From Rostratula benghalensis (taxonomy: Eukaryota > Chordata > Aves > Charadriiformes > Rostratulidae): a stretch of 64,000 bases of DNA. The position numbers and the translations under genes were made by a program. The stretch covers positions 188,341-252,340 of the forward strand of contig VXAI01000274.1 in assembly GCA_013399305.1 (NCBI GenBank). The letters are read 5' to 3'. How positions within the stretch are numbered: the stretch's first letter is position 1; each line of letters starts with the position of its first letter. A model generated the notes under the pieces. That model had not been told where the DNA came from, did not search any database, and was given only the letters and a program-made list of their open reading frames with translations. Below are positions 25,901-39,412 of the stretch, piece after piece.

Positions 25901-28900
25901 TGAAGCCATAGGAAGTTATTGACTTTACAGGGAGTTTTAGTACACAATCAAGCAAGAAAAAAATGCTGGTGTACTCTGAGGCTGTGAGTTCAAATCCTCA
26001 TCTCTTTGTGTCACTCCCTTCTCTGTGCTGAGGTAGAATTTAAAAGTGCAGAACAAATGGTGAGCTGTTCTACAGGGTTTTGTTTTTTGACCCCCTTGTT
26101 GAGCCAAAATTCTCTGAAGACTTTCAGGGAGGCTTTGACTACCTCATAAATCTTCCAAATGTAGTTGGAATAAGCTTTCCACAATAATGCTGCTTGATTA
26201 TAATTAGATATAGTTTGAACTCTGGATCTGAGCTCTGACATCACTCTTCTTGGAAGAGCTCTGGGGTAAGTAGGGGCTGGAGAGCTTCCAGAGAGTGTGT
26301 GTTTGCTCACTGGTCAGTGTCTTGACGGAATGTTGCTTGCTTTTCTTTCAGACCAAGTATTAAATTTCCCTTTGCTTACTGCCAGAAGGTGCTCTGAGAA
26401 CTGATTCTAAAATCACCAACCAGCTTGGTAAAATGGAATGAGGAGCTGAGACCATGCATTTGAATGGGTTTTCCCGAGTTCTGGTGTGAAGATCTCAAGA
26501 TTTTCTGGCCACCAAGAAAGATATAGAAGTTAAGTAGGAACAGAAAATCAAGATGCCAGAAAGGGAACTGCTGGGGCTGTGGTCCCAAGCAAGTGCTCCT
26601 GGAGGCCCTTCTGCCCATAGTGAGCCTTGAGGCTGAAGTTGGCCTCCACAGTGTGCAGAAGGAAAGAGGACTTCACGTCCATTGCTCACAATTACACTTT
26701 ATGAAACAAGCAGTCACCAATATTCCTTCCTCAGAATACTGAATATTTCTTCAGAATACCAAATATTAGTAAACAATTTGGATTAATGTCCAAATAATGG
26801 ACATTATAAAATAATGTAAAATCAGCTTGATGAAGAGACTTGAAAATCCTACACCAAACTATGTAAAAATCAGGAATTCAGTTTTGCATCACGATCCTGA
26901 CTGTGCTTCAGCAATACAACAAATCAGTTTGTCTGTGTTCTGTAGCTCCTAGGTTGGCTTTGGACTAACTTTCTAACTAACTGAAGAACTAATATTCTTC
27001 AAATGTACATGATGCCACAAGATACCCAGAGGAAGGAATTCAACTGGACACTTTATTTTCTTACTCTTTCATTTGTTTTCTCCTGCTCTTAACTCCTAAC
27101 ATTTTTCTTGCAGAAAGCTTTAAAAACCTTGGAATGCCAATTCTAAAAGGATAGAACTGCTAGCCTTTAGCAGAAGCTCTTGATTAAGAGTAAATAATAA
27201 AGGTACATTAACTTACTTTGAAGGTTTAAGATCCCAAAAATATAACAATGATGACAAGTAGTTTTGAATGTCCCTCTAACCTGAAACCTTTAAACAGTCT
27301 TTATTTTACAGATGGGCTAGGTGCTCTTGTAAAATTTATGTAGTGAGGAGCTTAATAATGAAAATATTTTAAAGCCCCTCATTGTTTGGAACGTCTTGAT
27401 CTATAGCTTTAAGGAATTTATGAACTACATACTGAATACCTAAGAAGTAAGGGTTCTGTATTACCTAGGTCTTATTTAGCATTTGTCTTCTCAGTTTAGA
27501 AGTAAGGACAAACAGCATTAATTACATTTCCAAATGCTTCTATATTTGGAACACTTGTGTATACTGGTTGAAAACAATGTGAGTGAAGTCCTGAAAACCT
27601 ATCTAAACATGTTCAAGGGATAAAGGTATAGGTATCGACCTGAACATTAGTTAATGTAGGAGAAAAATCATGATGAAATCAAATAATGTCTTTCCTTCTA
27701 ATGGAAAGGAGGCATTTGGAAAACACACTCACAGGATCAACCGGTGATAGCTCTGTTGTCATGGCCTGAAATTATACTCTGCCCTCAATAAAAATGAAGA
27801 AAGCCCTAACACTGTGACAAGACAGAACATTTTTTTCTGCTGAGAGCTAAGCACTGTAATGAGGAAGTTTTAAGAAGAAAGATGATTCCCAGATGTATTG
27901 GGCCAAAGGACTTGTTGTCCTCTCAAGGGTCTTTGCAGTCTTATTTTCTGTGATTCTCTGCTATGCCGCAAGAAACTCAGAGGAAGGAGTATCAGTTAGA
28001 CCTTCTGTTTTCTCTCCCTTGTAATTTTGCACCTATTAAAAGGGTGAGCCTCAAAGGAATGAATTCTTAAGGAGGATTTGAATGAAAACAGAATAGTACA
28101 GGGCTTTATAAGGTTAAAGAGATTGCATTTAGTGAGTTGCAAATTAAACAGTTTGCCATATGAGATGGTAATCAAAAATACTGTGTTAAATGTCATTAGG
28201 ATGGTGGGGTCCATTTGAATGAGGTAGGAAGCTGTATGGCTGTGGTTTTGCCATCCAGTTGTAGACAGGGAACACACGTGTGAAAGCTATTGGGAGGTGA
28301 AAGTACAATCTCATGTGTCCACAGTAAATGCTTGGTTGTTTATTTGTATTTTCATAGTTTTCTTACAGACCAGGATATGGTTTCTTACAACTTAATGGTC
28401 ACCTGCATCACATTTTTAGATATCAGGTATTTCCAGATTTGAGTTGTCTAAAAAATTAAGTAACTTTTCCTCTTTGATTGGAGGCAGCAGAAGCCAGGAG
28501 TCTAACACAATATGTTCATGGTTGGATTTCTGGTAATTCAATTTAGGATGTTGAAACTTTTTCAGCCTTTGCCATCCTGTGAAGAAAGGGCACCAGCTGT
28601 GGGCTTTTGCCCTCTTTCACTGCTAGCCTTGCATCCTAGTGCTCTTCTCATTTGCATCCATGCAATTGTCTTCCTACACGATCCACTCTGAGGCAACCTG
28701 GTCAAATTGCATTTTTTGGTTAGAATTCTAGTTTGTGTCAGTAACTTTTCAGAGAGAGACCTGGGGAGAATTCATTTAGTTCAGCTGAGGCATTAGCAGC
28801 CCCCTCTCTGACAGCCATTACACTGTCATGACCTGTCCTGCGTGTCTAACACTGATCTATTCATAGTTTTTATATCAGCATGCTGGGCAGGTTTTTATGC

Positions 28901-29559
28901 TAAATCATCTTTCTTCACTGGTCCCTACTTATACTGCAGCAAATAAAAAGGCTTAGATTAGCACAATGGGCCAATAGGTCTCTTTATGTCCTACCTTCTG
29001 AACGTAATTTTCTGAGTGAATTAAATGGATGGACTAGCAAAGCTGGCCCTGAGACAGAGACATGCTGTGGGGAAGCTATCCCACAGAGGCAGTCTTATTC
29101 TGCCAAATTTTTTTGTGTTTTGTGATATTGACTATGTGAGGTCAACGAAATTACTTCCACCGGTGATGACAAGCAATGCTGGGACACAAGGCACCAGAGG
29201 TAAAAGATCACCTAAAGCAGTGGTTGTCGTGAGAGCAGCCTGACTGAAACTCTCAGTATGGCAGGTAGGAAGACCCTCAGTGAGGGGTGGGCCTGGTTAT
29301 CACCTGTGGGGGATACTGTGGGAGCAGAGCACCTATGGGCACCAGCCTTGGCTGGGGCCCCCAGGCTGCAGCCGCTGCACAAGCAGGGAGCAGCAAGTCG
29401 GTCCCTCCTCCCAGCAGCTTACAAGGATAAGCAAGGAAACAACAGATGGAGACAGGCAGATGGAGGAACACCAGGAAACACAGAAAATATTAGTCAGCAT
29501 CATAGGCAGTGACCTCAGCATACCAGAAGTCTAAATGTTGTCAAGTCTTTTGTATGCAT
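22965..29559. other. Non-coding stretch, no gene recognised
   Basis: Open frames at 24.0-25.4 kb and 29.0-29.5 kb lie in locally more GC-rich sequence, and overlapping frames are open on both strands. None shows a protein family or consistent splice sites. A very weak CR1-tail-like run (GGACTTG.., then TTCTGTGATTCTCTG) lies near 27910-27960. Confidence 0.6.
26784..26806. repeat. Small 9-bp-arm inverted repeat
   Basis: TAATGTCCA and TGGACATTA flank an AATAA loop. Inverted repeats of this size are expected by chance a few times in 64 kb. Confidence 0.9.
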
Positions 29560-31100
29560 CCCAGAAAAGGAGGGCTTTTAAAGAGAGTGTTAAAGGAAGA
29601 TAATGAATTGTTTTGTAGATATTTACAGAGAGTGGCTCCTGAGCATCTGGGAGAGTGGAAAGCAAAGCATGAATATGTTTGAAAATTCATGTTGAGAACC
29701 CTTCAAGCTGCCTCATGGAAGATTTTATTGGTGGGAGCTTCTTAAGAAGCTTGCTGCTTGTGCAGAGTAAGAGATGGTAGAAGCCAGGGGATAATCCATG
29801 AAGAACCTTCCTCTAAAAATGGGAGAGGTGACCTTTAAAGCATCAGTCTGGATAGATAGTGCGAGGACTAGAGATAAAGATGATACACTTTTTGGAAATA
29901 CTGCAAGAAAATGGAAGGGAAGGCAAAGTGTCATAGGGCCTACTGGTGAAAAAACATAGCAGGCTGCTGCGTGGACAGACAGAAGGTACTACCTGAGCAG
30001 CCCAGTGTTTCTTCTGGCACAACTAGTTGAGATCATGAACCTGCTCTGTTGTTTTAACCCAGACAGAGTTATATACTGTCTGAGTGAAAGAAAGAGAAAA
30101 AGAGCTCAGAGATACTGTCACAGCTGACAATTTTCCTCAATGGCTGAAAAAAAATTGTAAGTCCTGGTAAAAGTGGGTGTTGGTGTGCATTTCTGAGCGA
30201 CTGGTGGATGATGTTGAAAGAGATCAGGAAATAACAGAGAACAAGAGCAGAGTTTGGGGAATCTTGAGTGAAGAAGGAAAACTGATGTGTGTAATAGAAA
30301 CAGAGGGAGAGAAGTAAAAATAAATCATTGGCAGCCCCATTCAAAGGAGAAGAGTGGGAATAGAGGTACAACTAGAAATGGAAGCAGAAAGGATTTTGGT
30401 GTGGATAATAATCTTCTGCTATTGGCAGAAGCAGCATTAGACATGGAGACATCACTGTCTGTGTGAGAGTCATGTTCTAGAGGGACCGAAATGCGGAAGG
30501 TAAGGAAAAGGTGTGCTCCTAAGACAGCAGTGGCTGGAGTATGAAGAGAGACAAGAGCAGCAGATATGAGATGAGGGATGACAGAATGGTGAAAAATAAT
30601 AGCCATGGTAGCATGTGAGAGTGGAGAGTGATGGTAGGCAAGCATGTGCCTTGCGGATGTGTCTGTGGGCAGGCAATTAAACCAGTACATCTTTTGGTTC
30701 AGTTTCAGTTTGGATTCTGTGGCAACAGAAAGAAACCATTCTAGTTTGATACTGTTTTGAGCTCAATAACATTTCAAAGTTGTTACATAGGCGCAGCTCC
30801 TATTCAAGAAAAATAAAATATTCAAACCAATTTTTTCTGGTTGTAGTTCAGCTTCCTTTAGGTAAAAATGATGTGTTGCTCCAACAGCTGCTGTTAGAGA
30901 AAGGTGGTGATAATATAAATGGGGAAATGGAGGCAATAGGAAAGGGATAAAAAAGAAAAAGAGAGGAGAAGGAGGCAGAGGTGACATCCCTGGGTGGTAG
31001 TGAATAGATTGGGTTAAAAAGAAGGACAACGAAAAAGCCTTAAAAAAACAATGTTGGAAGACACAAAATAAATAGTGTTTGGAAAAAATCCCATTCACAG
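29560..31100. other. Purine-skewed non-coding block
   Basis: Over about 1.5 kb the plus strand is visibly rich in A and G, with repeated GAGAGAG, GGAAG and GATGAGG wording. This leaves minus-strand frames open but rich in Phe, Ser and Leu. It may be a decayed interspersed repeat of a family I cannot name. It does not look protein-coding. Confidence 0.5.
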
Positions 31101-34100
31101 AGAGTTCAAGGGATGTAGGCACCTTTTATGCAGCCAAGCAAACTGCAAAACAATGGAGCTGAAAATCAAGTCGGAGAAAAAAGAAAAGCAACTCCTGGAA
31201 GAATTGTTAAATAGAAGAGCACAAAAAAGCAAATGTCATCACAGATAAAGTCACAAAGGTAAAAGTGGCAGAGCTGCTAGTTCAAGCAAGCACAGGCTCT
31301 TATTTTTACATATTTTGTAATTTAATATAACCTAATGATGTCTCAAACTCAAAACAATTCAGGTAATTCAAAGCTAATCCTTTGAAGACTGCAGGAATAG
31401 AGTATATACATACATTCTCCCAAGCAGTCATTTGGCAGGGAGCCTAGAAAACGCTGGTGTTCTGTGAATGCTCACATGTAGCAGTGTGCTGCCAAAATTT
31501 CAACAAGATGGTCTGTCACAAATTTGCCATTGAATTGATGGCACACCTAGTTGGCAGGCAGGATTGGTTGGAAAAGAGAATTTATTTTCAACAGGGAATT
31601 CTGAAAAAAAGAAACCCACACCCTCAAACACAACACCTTGTACACAGATTTTCTCACAGTTTAAGGAAGCAAACAAACAAAATCTTGAACTAAGAACTAA
31701 AGCGTATGGGGATTTTGAGAAATGAATTTTGTTGATCTTTCCAGCTTTTTATTAATGTGGGTGTGAGGGGTGTTCCCCTTCTTCTCCTGAAACATGTGAT
31801 GAAGGAAAGTCAAAGTGCAGGGCCTGATACCTTAAATCTGGAAACCAGATGAGCTTTTGATGTTTCAGCTTTTTGACTTATTTCTATGCTTTTTACTTAC
31901 TGTCTTGAAATTTTTTATTTAAGAGTTTGGGTATCCAACTGAATTATGGCCACCAAACAAGTTCTGCAAGTCCTGTTCTTCAGAGGCATGGCAGGGGGTG
32001 GGTGACAAAGGCAGGAGAGGGTTTTATGGGGTGAGAGAGAAGCTGGCTCTAGGAGGGAGGGCCGGACAGTTTGTGTTGTAAATTCTTTTCAATTTGAAAT
32101 CCATAGGATTTGATCTTCTTGTGAGATATTTTGAGCCAGCGCCGAAGTTTGGCATGTCAGAAATCTTCATTAGACATGACAGGGATTTATGAGTTCAGCT
32201 GGATATTGACATATATTAGGAAAAAAATCCCTGGTATGTTTGGTTTTACAGGGCTATCACAGTGATACATTTCTCCTACTGGCTTTAGAAGGCAAAAAAA
32301 TAATCTTGTCACTCTCTTTCTTAATTCCCTCACTTTGTTTACTACCTTAATTTGTCACAAAATGTTCATGCTCAAGAGGCGCCATGCAAAGCAGTTGCCT
32401 GACAGCTGGTTCTTCTGGAGAAAAGGAAGCATCTGAAAAACATCACCTGGGATGGGTCCACAAGATGCTGGTCCAGTGGTACTACCAGAACTCTGTGGGT
32501 GGCTCCAAAGGCAATGCCATGGAGGAGAGAGCTGGTGGACATCTCTCTCTGGTACATCAGAGGTGAGTAGGTAGCAAGCTAGAGGCTGAAGTTTTGAAAT
32601 ACTGGTAAAAGAGCTGTGTTCAACCTCCAAACCGAAGCGTTACCACTTCTGAAGGGTAATGTAAATACTTTGAGGAGACTCGGTAGAGCTTAGGGGATTC
32701 AAGACTAAGATGCTATTCATATTTTCATACTATAAATAATGTAGAATATTTAACAACTCCTTAATATTGATGTTGGTGGCACACTGGTAAGCAATACTTA
32801 GCAAGTCAATGAGAATAGTGTCAGACAAAGAGGTAGAAATCTTTTATCACAGATATATGATAATATTTAGCTATCACTGTTGAGGGCTTTTGCTAGCCTC
32901 TAGAAGGCAAGTTATTTTCCACGTAGATTTCCTCAGAATTAGTGTCAAGTGTTGTTATTGTCTTGTATCTCCACATGTATGTATGCAAGTAGATGCATTA
33001 ATACAATATTAGATTGTATTGTTTAAAAATGTATAGAGATGCCATCTGGTCCAGCTGCTGTGTGGGCCAGTAAGTGTTGTGTTGCTTTATTTATATCACT
33101 TTGGTACATGCTTGCTGTTAGAATTTGGGGATAATCATGTTTTGAGAAAGGAAAGGTTTAGCTGGCTAGAAATGCTCTTGAGGATAGGAACTGGGTGATG
33201 AAATTTTGAAAGGTTCATTTTCTGTGTTGATGTCATGTTTAACACCTTGGTTTTGAAAGGTCCCCTAAGTATTCATTATTTGTGTATGATTTTGATAATA
33301 TTTTCTTCCATTAAGTTCCATCTGATTAGCCTTCAGCGTTTAAGATAATTGACCAGACTGCCACTTCAAAAGAAATGTTGAATTCCTCTATAGTCCACCC
33401 AAATATTTTTCGGGTTGTAGGTACATGTTTTGGAATCCTAAAGTGTAAACACATTCACTCATGTAACATCCATCGCTGGTTTGGTCATGGATAGATGCTT
33501 GTGGGTTTATCCATCCTGACAATCCATCCCTTCTTGCAGTGCAAAGGCAATGAGGGCCATAAAGCAGCAGCTGAAAGAGAAATCAAGGCAGCTGGGTCCT
33601 GTTTACTGCAGAGCTATCGAGCATACTCTAATCATGTAATCTGTTCCCTTTCTCATTTGCTACCATCCTGTTCAGCTAGACTGTAAACCAAGGCAGCTCT
33701 CTCCTACCCAGTGTTTCTACAAAGTACATCACAACAAGATCACTATCTCAGTTAGGGCCTCTGGCACTATCATATTATAGATAATTAAATATACCTCATG
33801 TTTTTAAATTGTTTCCAATCAAATTTCGTGTTAAAGAATTTTGTTCTGAATTCAGACTGTGTGGGGGATAATAATTACTTATAATTATACTTGATATGAT
33901 TCCCACAGAGGACAGGGGTTTATGTTGGTGTCACAGAGCTCATTAAGTTGTTTGGTATTAGCTTTTTATGAGCATTTTAAAGAAAGGGTGATTCGGAAAG
34001 TAAATAGGAAACTGCCATTTTAAGGTAGGAGTTTTTGATATTAGGTCAGTTATGCTGCATTGGCAGCATAATGGAAATTCCAGTGATACCTATTACAGAT

Positions 34101-36833
34101 GAGCTATCTCTGTCAACAAACCATCTTCCTATCAAAACCTTCTCTACTCCAGAATAAAAGGGACTTTTAACTTCAGAAAGGACTGGTGATTTCTCATCCC
34201 TCCTCACTGGGGTGTAAGAATAAAAAGAGCCTTTACTAGCAGATATTAAAAACACCAAACACCAGCAGCTTGCGAGTGTTTTTATAGGACAGTAGCGCTC
34301 AAGTACCTTCCCTGAACTGTCACAATAGTTACCAGAGACAGACCTAATACTTTGGAATTTGGCTAAGGTGCTTTTTATGCTAGTAGTTCCAAGAACTGAA
34401 GGCCTTTCTGAACATGCCCCGACATTGCAACATGTTTTGTGCAGGGCAGTCATTTGGAAAACTAAGGTTGGCTGCTATGAAGAGGGCTATAGTCCTGCAC
34501 AGGAAAACACAGATGAGAAAGGCTGTACAGCAATTAAAATGCAAGCTTTTTCACCCACATATCATAGAAGGGAGCCAGTTATGTTGCACCATTGTCTACC
34601 TACAGGTAGATAAAATCTTCCCCATTTGGATTCTACTGAGTGAATTTAGAGCTTCTTTCTCAGTTTTGCAGTGCTGTTGTTTTCTTTATTTTAACAATAA
34701 AATGTAAATTGTTCCTACTGCAAAGTGACTCCAACTACCAGGCATCTTTTGTCTAAAGCTTGTATAATAGAGGCTCTCATTTTTCAAAAACAAATTAAGT
34801 TATCTCAACTTACTCTGTGGGAGTAGAAATGTGTTCTCCAAGCAGTTGATAGGCAAAGTCCTGATTCAACAGGATTGCAGAAAATGGTTATGGAAGATGA
34901 GTATATGGGTTCCATATGTACAGTAAAAAAATTGACTCCAAACTAAGGCTTGCAATTCAGGTTTTCTGAAGCAGGCTATTCAGAGTCAGAGACAGAAAAT
35001 AACTGAGGTGTATCCGCCCTTCCTCTCACGAAAACATGGTCAATGGAAGATAATAAATGTTGCTAAACTTCAGTTGAAGAGTGGTTTTAGAAGACTCATC
35101 CTCTGTGGATGTTTTGCCTGCAGCCAGGGTTGTATCCTTCCCGGGTAATGTGAATTGTTGAGGAAAAGAAGGTGCAATGCTCACCAGCGCAAAGTACACA
35201 GCCCCAGCATGGAGCAGGATTCAGTGTGTGCATGGCATAACGGCTCTGAAGGAAGGAGCAAATAAACAGTGTTTCAGCCCAGTTCAGAAAAAAGGCAGAT
35301 CTGACCCTAGTCAAGAGTAAGTGACTGAGAACCTGCTAGGAGCTGGGGAACAGAAATAAGAAATTAATTTTCATTCAAGTGCAGATAACCACATCTATAC
35401 CCTCTGGATGCAGCCCAGCTGATGTTACAATCCTTAGTCCAGTCTGATATGGATGTAGGGTGTGTGGGGCAGGAAGAGAAAGAAAAAAAAACCCAACAAC
35501 CTACCTATCTAAAGTCTGTGGAAACTTTGGAAATGCCTGAGTAGGTGAGCACATTGTCCTGGGATACTGCTGGGTGTGCAATAGCTAATGAAAACTTTAC
35601 CTCATGGCTTTTAAAAACTACAGATGTTACTGTTTCCAATCCAAAGGTGCACAAGAAAGACTCACAAAACTGTCAATGTCACACTCAATTACTAGACAGA
35701 AGAAGAGAGAAGTACCTTACTTTGTGCTAACATCCTCAGCCCCTTTGTATCTCCCCTCATTTGAAGCACCTTACTTAGTGATGAAAGTGCCACTTGTATC
35801 TGAATCAAAGAGTTGCAGAAGAGCCCTTTGGAAAGCAATGAACTCAGACTTACTCAAGATGATCGGACAACACTGGCCCTTCTTTCCCCATCCTTTAGGC
35901 TTCAGGCCAAAAGCCCTCCAGGTTTTTCAGATGGAGATGGAAAGAGGACATGACAATGTTAGTAGACCCATGGTTTGCAAGAATGGACAGGATTTCAGTG
36001 TTTTCTTGACGTATTTTTATTTTTTAAGAAAAGATTCACTCCACACATCACATGTTTTTTTAGTGGAGACCCAAATCTTACACTTTTCTTTTTACTTGTG
36101 CTTGTGGGACTTGCCCTTTAGTGTGATTAAGGAATAATTGGATTCATTTTGAATTGTGGTAAATGGCACGGCATTCTTTTCATGGAACTTCTGGTTCTGC
36201 AATTACATTTCTGCAGCGCTGTCTAGCAGTCACGAAAGATTAGCTGTGTTTTCTTCTTCTACCACATCGTTCTCTAATCTGTCTGGAACACAAATAGATC
36301 AAGAAGTGCAGCTTTGTAGATTGTATCAAATGCTTCTGTGTGTTGCTTTGTGACTATTGGGTCATTCTTGGATACATAGGGTTGACATATATCTCTATAA
36401 GAATTATTTCCGGAAAATATGTTCTGTGCACTGTCAGAGAGGTGTTCTCTTTCTTCCTTTTAAGTTCAAATTTCATAATTAGAACAAGATGAACAATAGC
36501 ATCCTCTTACAGAAGAATAAAGATGTGCTCAACTCCCTTTCTACTGCCTTTGAAAGATGAATAAATGGGTATTTTCTGCAGCCTTGCTTAATCTTCTGTT
36601 CCTCTTCACACCTTGCTCCATTTTTGAGTATTTCAATAGGGATGCGTGAACTGCTTAGATAAGAGCCAACTCCAGAAAGAACTTCAAAAGAAAAAAGATG
36701 AGGCCAGGCAGCCCAGAGAATTCCTTTGGAACAAAAAATGCAGGTGTATTTAGTACAAGGCATTGGTGGTGACCTTTGTTTTGTTATAATTTTACTTTTC
36801 AAGTGCATCCATCTTCCTTCCTTGCTTCCCTGA
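31101..36833. other. Non-coding stretch, one exon-like segment
   Basis: The frame at 35604-36137 (177 codons) is within what chance allows in sequence of this size and composition, and has no recognisable domain. At 32384-32566 an open segment ends at a strong donor-like CAGAGGTGAGT. The rest is featureless. Confidence 0.55.
34050..34071. repeat. Small 9-bp-arm inverted repeat
   Basis: TTATGCTGC and GCAGCATAA flank an ATTG loop. No repeat family is recognised around it. Confidence 0.9.
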
Positions 36834-36921
36834 TTTTTCTCTTCTTCTCACCCTTCTCTCCCCTCCCTCCTTTCCCTCTTTTCTGCCCTTTCCCTCTTTC
36901 CTTTCCTTTGCCTCCCTTCCC
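36834..36921. repeat. Polypyrimidine tract
   Basis: Some 88 bases are almost entirely C and T on the plus strand, with a handful of A or G interruptions. They contain runs such as CCCCTCCCTCCTTTCCCTC. The tract can adopt triplex-type structure in principle. Open frames across it on either strand are compositional artefacts. Confidence 0.9.
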
Positions 36922-38361
36922 ATGTTTCTGGGAGGGTGCAAGATACTTTAAGATGATTTCCCATCTGTGGCAGAAGAAGCTGTTTCCCATCTATCTTACA
37001 TCTATACATTTTCAGGGGAGTACAAGCTTGCACATTACTTAACGCTGTTGTTTCCGTTCTGGGGTATGGGGGATTTAGCAGAGTGACTCTCATTGCTGTT
37101 AATGGGATTTGTTCAGCTAAAATCTTGTGCAAGCCAAGTCTTTTTTGAAAAGAGAGAATTTCTTTAGAAGTACTGATAGATCTGGCAAAAGATTCTTTTG
37201 ATGAGATATAAGGCAAGATCTTAGAGCATATCTAACAATTAAAGAATGTGGACAACTTTTCACCAGGTAAAAGTGTTAATCTCACCATTATAGCTGTATT
37301 TCCATTTGGCTAATTACTTCCTGCTGTGTAAAATTCTTCCTATGATTTCACTTAAAGGTATTTTATATGCTTGTCTAGAATGACTGTGCAATGTTATTGC
37401 ATGATTTTTAAAGCTGAGCTCCTCAATTATCAGAAAAAATATTTGCCAAGTAAATGTTTCTATGAAAATCGTCATTATCCGTCGAGTGATTTATTCCATG
37501 AGCAGTATTTGCAGAGCCATGCAGCTGGTTGGTTACTACAAAAAGAAAAATTACTCTAATAAATTAGTTGAGAAAAAAGGTTAAAATTAATTAAGATAAT
37601 GTATATGTTGGATAATATTTGTCCAGCTGTTGTTTGAAGGCTATCACCTTTCATTTTGGTGGGCTTACATACTCGCAAAGCAATCCCTATATAAATAGTT
37701 CTGAGTTTATCCTGTGATCTGCCATCCATACTTGAAAAATGCTGTATAAATGATCATTATTATGATTGTAAATCAAACCGTATTTTCATTTGGAGTAAAA
37801 TATAATGGCATTTGAACAAGCAAGGCAGTGGGGCTGTGGATGAATTGGGTGCCATATGGTCTGACATGTGCACTTTGAGATAAAGCCTAGGTTGTTCAGA
37901 GTTAGGGAATAAGTGCCTGGCCTGCTGGAGGCAATTGTTTGCTTGTACTTTTCATAAAGCACCTAAATTTCTCTAAAATTAGAGATAGTGCAATTACAAA
38001 TCATTACATGGAATTTAGCCAGTTCAGTGAACAATGTTTTCAACAATCACATCACTCAAGGCTTATTTTTTCAGAGACATTTCATTGCATTGGTGACAAT
38101 AAAAAACAGATTACAAGACTTCTGTTCATCCTGTCCTAATACGTACTATATAACTTATTTTATCACAGTTAAATAGCACAGTTTTCAACCCAAACAACAG
38201 GAAAGATTTTGATGTAAGTCTTCAGTAGCTTTTTCCAATTACAAATGAGTAGGAATTGGAATGTTACTGGACATTCTTTTATGTAAATTTAAGCATATGA
38301 TTATTTTTTTTTTAAATCCAATTGAAGGTACTCAGGACCTTTGGAGTTTATAGCACTGCCA

Positions 38362-38434
38362 CAACATTTGATGGTTGGACTCGGTGATCCCAAGGGTCTC
38401 TTCCAACCTGAATGATTCTATGGGTCTATGATCA
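38362..38434 (+). mobile_element. CR1 3'-end fragment
   Basis: The segment contains GGTTGGACTCGGTGATCCCA, then GGGTCTCTTCCAACC and a GATTCTATGGGTCTATGAT tail. This is a close match to the last 70 or so bases of avian CR1, including two copies of the terminal repeat unit. It is a severely 5'-truncated insertion. Confidence 0.9.
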
Positions 38435-39357
38435 CAAATACTGTAGAAATATAAGCTGAAAGGGGAAACATTTTAAAATTATTGAAAAATGTTGAGTTTA
38501 TTTAGTACATACTGAATTCAAATACCTGACAAACAGCTGAGCGACAAGAGTAACCTATTCAGTAATCCTGAATATTCTCTTCCCTGAGCCTTTTGCAGGG
38601 GAGCAATGAAACTTTTGGGAAAACATTTTAAAGCCTAAATGGAGAAGGGTGAAAGGAAGGTAAAGGCAAAAGAAAAGAGAACTAGTGGAGAGGAGAACAA
38701 AAAGAGTAATTGCATACACAAATCTCAGGTCTTTTTCTTTTCTTAGAAACTTGTTTGAAACAATTGACCTGAAATACTGGTGAGGTGATTAAATAGAGAG
38801 ATGCCTCAGACATTAATGTCTGTTTGTATTAAAGGGAAATGATTCAGAGTCCTTACAAATATGCTGGTAATCAGAAGAGAAACAGCTGAATTTCAGGGTT
38901 GATGAATACAAGATAGTGCACATTCAAATGCTCACAGACAGTGCTGGATTCACTACCATCACTCGGAAAAAAGAGCAGGGAATCACTATAGACAGCCCAG
39001 TAAAACATTTTAGTGTAATGTGATAGCTGGAAATGTAGAAAAAACATTAGAGCAATACAGAAAAATGCAAACCCATTGTATATATCAATAGTATATCACA
39101 TTAATTTCTTGTCATCCCATCTGAGAAAGGTAACAGAAGAAGCTTAAACACATGAAATGTAGGCAAAGCAAAATTTAAAAAAAAATTAACAAATGCACAA
39201 AAAGGTGAAAATTAAAAAAAATGCATTTAAAGTAACACAAATCTTTGAAACTGCACCTTGTGATGATTCTTTTGGAAGGAAATATGTGTTAAAAGAAATC
39301 AAACCTCTAATCACTGACAACAGCAGCAGTCCGACTGGAGCATCTGAATGACTAAAT

Positions 39358-39412
39358 GCTTTGTCAAGTGAGAGGATGAGGACTGTTAGCAGTCCTCAGG
39401 TATTGACAAAGC
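39358..39412. repeat. Two-stage nested hairpin, 55 bases
   Basis: Outer arms GCTTTGTCAA (39358-39367) and TTGACAAAGC (39403-39412) are perfectly complementary. Inside them, TGAGGACTG (39377-39385) and CAGTCCTCA (39390-39398) pair perfectly around a TTAG loop. An asymmetric internal loop of 9 and 4 bases separates the stages. In total 19 base pairs form with no mismatches in either stem. Confidence 0.95.

Noticed and set aside
27905..27962. CR1-like tail (TTCTGTGATTCTCTG)
   Set aside because: Only the last 15 bases fit well, and the upstream CR1 blocks are absent.
30325..30690. Minus-strand ORF rich in Ser, Leu and Phe
   Set aside because: It is explained by the purine skew of the plus strand.
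34046..34453. 135-codon minus-strand ORF as a gene
   Set aside because: No domain recognised and no supporting context. Its length is unremarkable here.
35604..36137. 177-codon plus-strand ORF as a gene
   Set aside because: The length is within chance for this amount of AT-rich sequence. There is no domain, no splice context and no codon pattern that I recognise.
36776..37042. Pro/Phe/Leu-rich ORF
   Set aside because: It is a translation of the polypyrimidine tract.
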